From: Streptomyces sp. 2131.1
GTDB lineage: Bacteria; Actinomycetota; Actinomycetes; Streptomycetales; Streptomycetaceae
Reading direction: 5' to 3'
Length of the DNA: 64,000 nt
Assembly (NCBI RefSeq): GCF_900105515.1
Contig: NZ_FNSY01000001.1
Span: 5,444,001-5,508,000, forward strand
Below the pieces are notes generated by a model. That model was not told where the DNA came from. It ran no database searches and worked only from the letters and a program-made list of their open reading frames with translations. Positions 8,368-17,452 of the stretch are shown one piece after another. How positions within the stretch are numbered: the stretch's first letter is position 1; each line of letters starts with the position of its first letter. The translations under genes and the position numbers were made by a program.

Positions 8368-9351
8368 GTGGACGTTTCATGGACCCTCTGGGCGCTGACC
8401 ATCATTGGTCTGTGCGCCCTCATCGCCGTCGACTTCTTCATCGGGCGCAAGCCCCATGACGTGTCGACCAAGGAAGCCGGTATCTGGACGATCGTCTGGA
8501 TCGTGCTGGCCGCCCTCTTCGGACTCGGGCTGCTCGTGGCCGGCGAGACCCAGGCCTCGGGCGAGTTCTTCGCCGGCTACATCACCGAGAAGTCGCTCAG
8601 CGTCGACAACCTCTTCGTCTTCGTGCTGATCATGGCGAAGTTCTCGGTTCCCTCCCACCTCCAGCAGCGGGTGCTGCTGATCGGCGTGCTGATCGCGCTG
8701 GTGCTGCGGGCGATCTTCATCGCCGCCGGCGCCGCGGTCATCGCCAACTTCTCGTGGGTCTTCTACATCTTCGGCGCGTTCCTGATCTACACCGCCTGGA
8801 AGCTCATCCAGGAGGCGCGGGCCGACGAGGAGGACGAGGAGTTCGAGGAGAACCGCCTCCTGAAGAACATCGAGCGCCGCTTCGGCGTCGCCGACCGGTA
8901 CCACGGCACCAAGCTCTTCATCCGCAACAACGGCAAGCGCGTCCTGACCCCGCTGATGGTCGTCATGCTCGCCATCGGCACCACGGACGTGCTGTTCGCG
9001 CTGGACTCCATCCCCGCGATCTTCGGCCTCACCCAGGACCCGTACATCGTCTTCACCGCCAACGCCTTCGCCCTGATGGGTCTGCGGCAGCTGTACTTCC
9101 TGATCGGCGGGCTGCTGAAGAAGCTGGTCCACCTCAGCTACGGCCTGTCGGTGATCCTCGGCTTCATCGGGGTCAAGCTGGTGCTGCACGCCCTGCACGA
9201 GTCCGGGGTGCATGTCCCCGAGATCTCCATCCCGGTCTCGCTCGGCGTCATCTGCGGGGTGCTGGTCATCACCACGATCACGAGCCTGATGGCCACCAGG
9301 AAGCAGGACCGGGCCGAGGCCCGGGAGGAGAAGACCGGGGACCGCGTCTAG
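8368..9351 (+). CDS. TerC-family membrane protein (probable manganese exporter)
   Basis: Integral membrane protein of 327 residues with about eight to nine hydrophobic segments and a charged cytoplasmic loop (ADEEDEEFEENRLL, about residues 150-163). Family hallmarks are the acidic intramembrane residues in ALIAVDFFIGRK near the start, SVDNLFVFVLIM, and the matching second-half motif TTDVLFALDSIPAIF. TerC/Alx proteins are now linked to Mn2+ efflux or metallation of exported enzymes, which fits the riboswitch upstream. Start: GTG at 8368, four bases after GGAGG, the same GGAGG that the riboswitch can sequester. It ends 31 bases from a convergent gene. Confidence 0.92.
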   Translation: MDVSWTLWALTIIGLCALIAVDFFIGRKPHDVSTKEAGIWTIVWIVLAALFGLGLLVAGETQASGEFFAGYITEKSLSVDNLFVFVLIMAKFSVPSHLQQRVLLIGVLIALVLRAIFIAAGAAVIANFSWVFYIFGAFLIYTAWKLIQEARADEEDEEFEENRLLKNIERRFGVADRYHGTKLFIRNNGKRVLTPLMVVMLAIGTTDVLFALDSIPAIFGLTQDPYIVFTANAFALMGLRQLYFLIGGLLKKLVHLSYGLSVILGFIGVKLVLHALHESGVHVPEISIPVSLGVICGVLVITTITSLMATRKQDRAEAREEKTGDRV

Positions 9352-9353
9352 CG

Positions 9354-9371
9354 GTCCGCGTGCGGGCGGAC
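9354..9371. terminator. Short hairpin between convergent genes
   Basis: GTCCGC (9354-9359) pairs with GCGGAC (9366-9371) around a 6-base loop between the terC-type and hydrolase stop codons. It is the only visible stop signal for either side. Confidence 0.4.
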
Positions 9372-9382
9372 GGCCCCGCCGC

Positions 9383-10039
9383 TCACCAGCCCCGGGCGCG
9401 CCACTCGGGCAGGTGGGGCCGTTCGTCCCCGAGCGTGGTGTCGCGCCCGTGGCCCGGATAGACCCAGGTCTCGTCGGGCAGCGGGGCGAAGAGCTTGGTT
9501 TCCACGTCGTGCAGCAGGTTCGCGAACGCCTCGGGGTCCTTGTGCGTGTTGCCGACGCCGCCGGGGAAGAGGCAGTCCCCGGTGAACAGGTGCGGGGCCC
9601 CGTGCGGGTCGTCGTACAGGAGCGAGATCGACCCCGGGGTGTGCCCGGTCAGGTGGCGGGCGGTGAGCGCCACCTCGCCCACCCGGATCGTGTCGCCGTC
9701 CTCGACGAGGACCTCCGTCGGCACCTCGATGCCCTCGGCGTCGTACCGCCCCGCGTAGGTGCGGGCCCCGGTCGCCGCGACGACCTCACCCAGCGCCCGC
9801 CAGTGGTCGCGGTGCCGGTGGGTGGTGACGACGGAGACGATCGAGTCGTCACCGATCAGCCGCAGCAGCGTCCCGGCCTCGTCGGCCGCGTCGATCAGCA
9901 GCTGCTCGCCGGTGGCCCGGCAGCGCAGCAGGTAGGCGTTGTTGTCCATCGGGCCGACGGCGACCTTCGAGATCATCAGATCCGTCAGTTCGTGCACATC
10001 GGCGGGCCCGCCCACCCTCACCGCTCCGCTGTACGTCAT
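9383..10039 (-). CDS. Metallo-beta-lactamase-fold hydrolase (glyoxalase II-like)
   Basis: Cytoplasmic hydrolase of 218 residues with the two-metal site of the MBL fold: THRHRDH at 73-79 (His74, His76, Asp78, His79), a second histidine in HLTGHTPGS, the aspartate in FTGDCLFPGG and the final histidine in YPGHG. The layout is that of the glyoxalase II/persulfide dioxygenase branch. The natural substrate is not shown by the sequence; S-acylated thiols (in actinomycetes, mycothiol esters) would fit. It is followed in the same direction by nothing close, and lies 10 bases downstream of a mycothiol-dependent isomerase-type gene on the same strand, so the two may be co-transcribed. Confidence 0.88.
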   Translation of the reverse strand: MTYSGAVRVGGPADVHELTDLMISKVAVGPMDNNAYLLRCRATGEQLLIDAADEAGTLLRLIGDDSIVSVVTTHRHRDHWRALGEVVAATGARTYAGRYDAEGIEVPTEVLVEDGDTIRVGEVALTARHLTGHTPGSISLLYDDPHGAPHLFTGDCLFPGGVGNTHKDPEAFANLLHDVETKLFAPLPDETWVYPGHGRDTTLGDERPHLPEWRARGW

Positions 10040-10049
10040 GTCCGTCAGC

Positions 10050-10739
10050 CTATAGCGGGGGCAGCGCCGGAAGCGTTCCGCCTTCGACCGTCAGGGCCGA
10101 ACCGTCGCGCCGCCCGCTGAGCCACCCCAGCAGCTCGGGCGCCGTGCCCCGGACGGCGACGGCCCCGCCCGCAGCGCCGCCGCCGGTCGTCCAGGAACCT
10201 CCGCTTCCGTCGGCGAGCTCCGTCGTCACGACCTCCGGATGCCCGGCGAACCGCTCGGCCAGGAAGTCGATCTCCCGCGCGGTGAACTCGTCCGGCAGGT
10301 CCTCCAGCTCGTAGCCCACGTCCAGGTCGACGTGGTGCATCTCCACCTCGACGCGGCGCCGGAAGGGCACGCGCGAGGCCGAGTCCGTCACACCGTTGCG
10401 CAGGGTCACCGTGCGCGACCAGTCCGCGGGCTCGGCCGCCGCCTCGACGAAACGGGCGGCGGTCGCGGTCAGGTCGGCCAGCTGCGCCTCCCGGGAGCGG
10501 GGGGCGTCCCGCTCGATGTCGCGGTCCCGGGTTTCGCTGTCTGCGTACATCGGCAGGCCCCGGAGAACATTTGCGAGCGCGTCGGCGTTACGACATAGGT
10601 GCGCGACGACATGGCCGCGGCTCCAGCCCGGCAGCCGTGACGGCTCGGCGAGTGCCGCGTCGTCCAGTTTTCCGGTCGCTCCCAGCAGCCGATCGGTCGC
10701 TTCCCGGAGTGCTGCCAGGTCGTGCGCATGATCAGTCAT
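10050..10739 (-). CDS. Maleylpyruvate isomerase-family mycothiol-dependent protein
   Basis: 229 residues. The N-terminal half is the DinB-like four-helix bundle of the mycothiol-dependent maleylpyruvate isomerase (MDMPI) family, with LPGWSRGHVVAHLCRNADAL at about 36-55 including the histidines that hold the metal. The C-terminal part has the LxWLSGRRDG box typical of the family. Members use mycothiol, or ride on its pathway, for isomerisation or detoxification; the real substrate here is unknown. The ATG at 10739 is preferred over the upstream frame start because the extension has no family similarity. The gene is divergent from uvrA and precedes the glyoxalase II-like gene with a 10-base gap. 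Confidence 0.82.
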   Translation of the reverse strand: MTDHAHDLAALREATDRLLGATGKLDDAALAEPSRLPGWSRGHVVAHLCRNADALANVLRGLPMYADSETRDRDIERDAPRSREAQLADLTATAARFVEAAAEPADWSRTVTLRNGVTDSASRVPFRRRVEVEMHHVDLDVGYELEDLPDEFTAREIDFLAERFAGHPEVVTTELADGSGGSWTTGGGAAGGAVAVRGTAPELLGWLSGRRDGSALTVEGGTLPALPPL

Positions 10740-10915
10740 GGGGCCGAGCCTAGCCCCGGCCACTCGTTCGGGTGAAGGAGTCATCAGCCGTCCGCAATTC
10801 GAATGTGCGTGCTATACGCTCGAAGTCGAAAGCTTCGTACACCGCTGTGGCGCCCCCCATAACCTGGGCCAGGGGCTCAGTTCCCCCGTTTCTCTCCAGA
10901 AAGGTGCGGACCGGC

Positions 10916-13939
<3,024 letters not shown>

Positions 13940-13956
13940 CACCGGGCATCCGGTCC

Positions 13957-13991
13957 GAGGTGGCGGTCCCCTCCGCGGGGGCCGCCACCTC
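13957..13991 (+). terminator. Terminator of uvrA
   Basis: A 15-bp stem (13957-13971 with 13977-13991, one G-U pair) with the loop TCCGC, 18 bases after the uvrA stop. Confidence 0.75.
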
Positions 13992-14151
13992 GCCGCGTTC
14001 CCGCCCCCGACCTGCCACGACCCGGCCGGGGCGGCCCGCGCGCGGAGGCGTCCTTCCGCGCCGGTATCGTCGGTTACGTCACCGATGCCGCCGCCGCCCC
14101 GGGCAGCTCCGGCACGGTTTCCCCTGTGACGCCTCGACCCGTGGAGACCGC

Positions 14152-14580
14152 ATGTCCGGCCAGCCCGCCGCCCGCCGCACCGTGCTGAAGGGCGCCGCTC
14201 TCGCGGGCGTCGCCGGGCTGGGAGCGGCCGCCTGCTCGACCGACTCGAAGCTCGGCCACGCCCAGACGCCGACCCCCACCGCGCCCGTCGAGCTCGGCAC
14301 CCCGGACGAGATCCCCGTCGGCGAGTCCAAGCTCTACCGGGAGCAGCGCGTCGTCGTGACCTGCCCGGCCAAGGGCGAGTTCAAGGCGTTCAGCGCCCAG
14401 TGCACCCACGCCGGCTGCCTGCTGGACCGGGTCGAGAAGAACGAGGGACACTGCCCCTGCCACGGCAGCCTCTTCGACACGACGACCGGCAAGGCCGTGC
14501 ACGGCCCCGCCACCGTGCCGCTGCCGGCCGTCCCGGTCCGCGTCGAGGGCGGAAAGCTGATCGCCGGCCCCAAGGCCTGA
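14152..14580 (+). CDS. Tat-exported Rieske [2Fe-2S] lipoprotein
   Basis: Small secreted iron-sulfur protein of 142 residues. The N-terminus has a twin-arginine motif (ARRTVLKG) and a hydrophobic segment ending in a lipobox-like AAAC, so Cys28 is probably lipidated. After a Pro/Thr-rich spacer comes a Rieske domain: CTHAGC at 84-89 and CPCHGS at 101-106. Cluster ligands are Cys84, His86, Cys101 and His104; Cys89 and Cys103 are placed for the disulfide of high-potential Rieske centres. No partner oxidase or cytochrome is adjacent, so the electron partner is unknown. The gene stands alone downstream of uvrA; an upstream frame start at 13960 is a read-through without a leader function. No strong ribosome site is visible (GGAGACCGC precedes the ATG). 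Confidence 0.9.
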   Translation: MSGQPAARRTVLKGAALAGVAGLGAAACSTDSKLGHAQTPTPTAPVELGTPDEIPVGESKLYREQRVVVTCPAKGEFKAFSAQCTHAGCLLDRVEKNEGHCPCHGSLFDTTTGKAVHGPATVPLPAVPVRVEGGKLIAGPKA

Positions 14581-14613
14581 AGCGCCGAGCCCGCCGCCGA
14601 GCCCCCGGTCGCG

Positions 14614-14632
14614 GGCCCGCCCCCTGCGGGCC
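14614..14632. terminator. Hairpin between convergent Rieske and regulator genes
   Basis: GGCCCGC (14614-14620) and GCGGGCC (14626-14632) pair perfectly around CCCCT, between two convergent stop codons. Confidence 0.5.
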
Positions 14633-14637
14633 GCCGC

Positions 14638-15564
14638 CTACTCCCAGTCCCAGTCGATGCCGACCAGCCCCGGCCGCACCCCCTGCTCCACCAGATGCAC
14701 CGTGCGGTGCCGGCCGGTCAGCGTGAGGTCCGCCCGCGCGCCCCGGGGCGCGCCCGCCGACGCCTGGGCGAAGCTGCGGCACCGCACCGGCAGCGCCTCC
14801 TCGTCGAAGCCGACCTGGAGCACGTACTGCCCGCCGCCGAAGGTGAAGCCGCGCATGTACTCGTCGCAGGGCCCGCCCGTACCGTCCTCGAAGCCGTAGC
14901 CGAACAGGTACGTGTCGCCCGCCCGAAGCCGGGTGTCGAAGAGCAGCTCGGCGACCAGCACCCCCGTCTCCCCGTCCCAGCGGATCCGGCCCGTCCGGCA
15001 GTTCTCCCGGGCACGCACCGCCACCCGCGCCGGATCGCAGCCCGGGTCGCCGACGTACACCGCGAGGTAGCGGTCGATGCCGTCGCGGTGCGCGCGCACC
15101 ACGTGCTGGGAGGCCCGGTGCTGCATCTGGCGGCCGGGCCCGATCCTTACCCGCTCCTGGTGCCCCACCGTGTGCAGCCCGCCGTCCGCCGGTGACTCCA
15201 TCCCCGCGAGCAGCCGCTCCACCGCCCCGGACGCCTCCACCAGCGAGCGGTAGCTGCGGGCGGGCGGACGGTCGGCCTCCGGGCGGGGCTCCTCGGCGCC
15301 CAGCAGCCCGAGCAGCGAGTTCACCGGCAGCTCCAGGACCTCCTCCAGGACCTTCACGGCGCGCAGCGACTCCGCACGCTGCGGGCGCCGGGCGCCCTGC
15401 TGCCAGTAACTCAGGCTCGTCACACCGACGTTGACCCCGCGGTGCGCGAGATGATGCCGGACCCGCTGGAGCGGCAGCCCGCGCACCGACAGGGCGGTGC
15501 GCAGGGCCAGGTGGAACGGGCCGGTGTGCAGCACCTGCGCCAGTTCGGCCTCGGTGTGCCGCAT
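14638..15564 (-). CDS. XRE-like DNA-binding protein with an unassigned C-terminal sensor region
   Basis: 308 residues. Residues about 10-90 look like a Cro/C1-type helix-turn-helix (LPLQRVRHHLAHRGVNVGVTSLSYWQQGARRPQR), which reads as a DNA-binding domain rather than an enzyme. The remaining 200 residues are rich in short beta-strand patterns (LAVYVGDPGCDPARVAVRA, VLVAELLFDTRLRAGDTYLF, GGGQYVLQVGFDEE) and match no family I recognise; a ligand-sensing beta domain is a guess. Start: the ATG at 15564 follows GGAGGACCC, whereas the open frame continues to 15600. It is divergent from a secreted cysteine-protease operon, and several GTTCAC repeats lie between them, so it probably regulates that operon or itself. 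Confidence 0.7.
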   Translation of the reverse strand: MRHTEAELAQVLHTGPFHLALRTALSVRGLPLQRVRHHLAHRGVNVGVTSLSYWQQGARRPQRAESLRAVKVLEEVLELPVNSLLGLLGAEEPRPEADRPPARSYRSLVEASGAVERLLAGMESPADGGLHTVGHQERVRIGPGRQMQHRASQHVVRAHRDGIDRYLAVYVGDPGCDPARVAVRARENCRTGRIRWDGETGVLVAELLFDTRLRAGDTYLFGYGFEDGTGGPCDEYMRGFTFGGGQYVLQVGFDEEALPVRCRSFAQASAGAPRGARADLTLTGRHRTVHLVEQGVRPGLVGIDWDWE

Positions 15565-15575
15565 GGGTCCTCCAG

Positions 15576-15711
15576 GTGAACGTTCACGCCGGCCGGGCAC
15601 GGGGCCGCGCCGGCGGGTGCCGGTCCGCAGGTGGTCGGGGGCGCGCGTTCACACCGGGGCCCCTGGTGTTCACACCGCGGTGTTCACCCGCATTCAAGCG
15701 TGTTGACCCGT
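15576..15711. promoter_or_regulatory. Cluster of GTTCAC repeats between regulator and protease operon
   Basis: A perfect 12-bp palindrome GTGAACGTTCAC sits at 15576-15587, only 12 bases from the regulator start codon. GTTCAC recurs at 15647, 15668 and 15682; from 15682 it continues as three 10-base direct repeats (GTTCACCCGC, ATTCAAGCGT, GTTGACCCGT). These are candidate operators for the adjacent HTH protein. A PhoP box (11-base units of GTTCACC) is an alternative reading, but the spacing is 10. Confidence 0.5.
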
Positions 15712-15790
15712 CCCCGACAACGGTTGATGCTCCTCGACAGCGTCCGGACGCGCTCCTAGGAACCCCCACCCCCCGCCCGGGAGGAACCCC

Positions 15791-16465
15791 ATGCGCAACC
15801 GAAGAATCCGGTCCGCCCGGATTTCGGTGACAGCCGTACTCGCCGCCATGCTGCTCGCCGCACCCACGGCGACCGCCACCGCCGCCGACCAGCCCCGCAC
15901 CGCCACCAGCGCGTTCCAGGGCCGCACCGCCACCGCCGCAGCGGTCCCCGACGGCACGGCGGCTGCGCCGACGGCCGCCTTCGCCGCCACCAAGCGGCTG
16001 AACATCACGATGCAGGCGCAGCAGAAGACCAACTGGTGCTGGGCCGCGTCCGGCAACACCATCGCCACCTGGTACGGCCGCAACTACAGCCAGAACGAGT
16101 TCTGCAACGCCGCCTTCAACCGAGCCCAGGGCTACGAGTGCCCCAACTCGCAGGCCGCGCTCGACAACGTCCAGAACGCGCTGTACTGGGCGGGCATCAG
16201 CCCCGGCTCGTACGTCAACGGCTGGCTGCGCTACCCCACCGTGCAGGCCGAGATAGCCGCCGGACGCCCGGTGGAGACCCGGATCCAGTGGTCCTCGGGT
16301 GGCGGCCACATGCACGTCCTCTACGGCTACGACGACGCCAACAGTCTCGTCTACTGGGGCGACCCGTGGCCCTCCAGCAACCGCTACAACTGGGCCTCGC
16401 ACTCCTGGTACGTGAACAACAGCGAGTTCTCCTGGACCCACTCGCTCTACCGGATCGGGGCGTGA
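15791..16465 (+). CDS. Secreted papain-like cysteine protease (AvrRpt2/C39-like)
   Basis: 224-residue exported protein: basic start and hydrophobic signal (residues about 10-30, ending ATATAADQ), an alanine/threonine-rich pro-region to about residue 66, then a compact papain-like domain. The catalytic cysteine is in NWCWAASG (Cys83), the histidine in GGHMHVLYGYDD (His173 or His175), and the aspartate in YWGDPW (Asp191); this order and the WCW box match the AvrRpt2-type family. Cys105 and Cys117 could form a disulfide. GGGAGGAACCCC before the ATG gives a clear start. The next gene begins 4 bases after the stop, so the two form an operon. Confidence 0.85.
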   Translation: MRNRRIRSARISVTAVLAAMLLAAPTATATAADQPRTATSAFQGRTATAAAVPDGTAAAPTAAFAATKRLNITMQAQQKTNWCWAASGNTIATWYGRNYSQNEFCNAAFNRAQGYECPNSQAALDNVQNALYWAGISPGSYVNGWLRYPTVQAEIAAGRPVETRIQWSSGGGHMHVLYGYDDANSLVYWGDPWPSSNRYNWASHSWYVNNSEFSWTHSLYRIGA

Positions 16466-16469
16466 CGGC

Positions 16470-17339
16470 ATGATCTCCACCAGTTCCCCGGCCCGTTCCG
16501 TCGCCGCCGCCCTGGCCGCCGCCGGTGTGCTCGCCGGCGCGGCCCTGCTCGGCTCCGCCCCGCAGGCCGCGGCCGCCGACGGTCCGGCTTCCGGCCCCGC
16601 GGCCCTGGCCGCGGCCCACGAGGCGGCCACCGACGCCACCACCCTGGACACGCTGTCCCGGTTCTTCGCCCGCGAGGGCGCCGTCACCGAGAAGGCCGCC
16701 GCACCCCGCATCGAGGGCGCCGCCGTGCCCGTACGCACCCTGTCGGCGCGGTTCGTCGCGGGGGAGCCGGGTGCCGCCGTCGCGTCCCTGGACTACCTGG
16801 CCAGCACCGCGGTCTCCTCGGACGGGCAGAAGGCGTCCCTGTGGACCCTGCCCGGGGCCGGCAAGGACGGCGACTGGCAGGTGGTGAACATCGCCACCGG
16901 CGACGACGAGGCCCGCTACACCGCGGCGGGCGCCCGCAAGCTGCCCGGCGGGACCGTCTTCCACGAGCCCCAGATCGACGCCTGGTACGTGCAGAAGGGC
17001 GACCGGGTCCTCCCGCTCGACCAGGACGCCGTCCGGGCGGTCGGCAAGCAGGGGACGACCCTGTCCGCGTACCGCACCCGGGTCCACGCGGCCTACGCCG
17101 ACAAGCTCCCCGGCTCCGCCTACGCCCGCAAGGGGGAGGCGGGCGGCTACGGGCCCGCGGCGAAGGAGGGCTCCGGCCCCGCGGCGAAGGAGGGCTCCGG
17201 CCCCGCCATCGCCGCGACCTCCACCACCGGGACCGCGCTGACCGCCGGTTCCCTGGCGGCCGCGGGCGGCGCCCTCGCCGTGCTCGCCCTGTGCGGCGTC
17301 ACCGCGCTGCGCCTCAGGAGCCGCCGCCGGACCGGCTGA
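16470..17339 (+). CDS. Membrane-anchored secreted protein of unknown function, partner of the protease
   Basis: 289 residues with a signal peptide (AAALAAAGVLAGAALLGSAPQAAAA, first 37 residues), a soluble region of about 190 residues, a Gly/Ala/Lys linker containing the exact repeat GPAAKEGS twice, one hydrophobic segment (LAAAGGALAVLALCGVTAL) and a short RRR tail. This is the plan of a cell-surface protein held by a C-terminal membrane helix; no LPXTG sortase motif is present. The start lies 4 bases after the protease stop, so translation is coupled. It may be the protease's substrate, inhibitor or surface partner, which is inference from position only. I do not recognise the soluble domain. 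Confidence 0.75.
   Translation: MISTSSPARSVAAALAAAGVLAGAALLGSAPQAAAADGPASGPAALAAAHEAATDATTLDTLSRFFAREGAVTEKAAAPRIEGAAVPVRTLSARFVAGEPGAAVASLDYLASTAVSSDGQKASLWTLPGAGKDGDWQVVNIATGDDEARYTAAGARKLPGGTVFHEPQIDAWYVQKGDRVLPLDQDAVRAVGKQGTTLSAYRTRVHAAYADKLPGSAYARKGEAGGYGPAAKEGSGPAAKEGSGPAIAATSTTGTALTAGSLAAAGGALAVLALCGVTALRLRSRRRTG
17151..17198 (+). repeat. Two tandem 24-bp repeats in the surface-protein linker
   Basis: Bases 17151-17174 and 17175-17198 are copies differing at one position; each encodes the eight residues GPAAKEGS in the stalk before the membrane helix. Confidence 0.85.
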
Positions 17340-17361
17340 CCCGCCGGCCCCACGACCCCGT

Positions 17362-17398
17362 GCCCCGGGACAGGTGCTCCCCATCCCTGTCCCGGGGC
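17362..17398 (+). terminator. Terminator of the protease operon
   Basis: GCCCCGGGACAGG (17362-17374) pairs perfectly over 13 bp with CCTGTCCCGGGGC (17386-17398); the loop is 11 bases. Confidence 0.75.
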
Positions 17399-17422
17399 GC
17401 GGCGCCATCCGGGCACCCCGCG

Positions 17423-17445
17423 CTGTCACTGCCCGCAAGTAGGGT
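17423..17445 (+). promoter_or_regulatory. Weak RecA-NDp-like promoter of uvrC
   Basis: CTGTCACTG, 8 bases, TAGGGT, 7 bases, ATG. This matches seven of nine upstream positions of the damage motif with correct N8 spacing and a good -10. If used, the transcript starts at the ATG and the GGGAGG just before it is not transcribed. Confidence 0.5.
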
Positions 17446-17452
17446 GGGAGGC

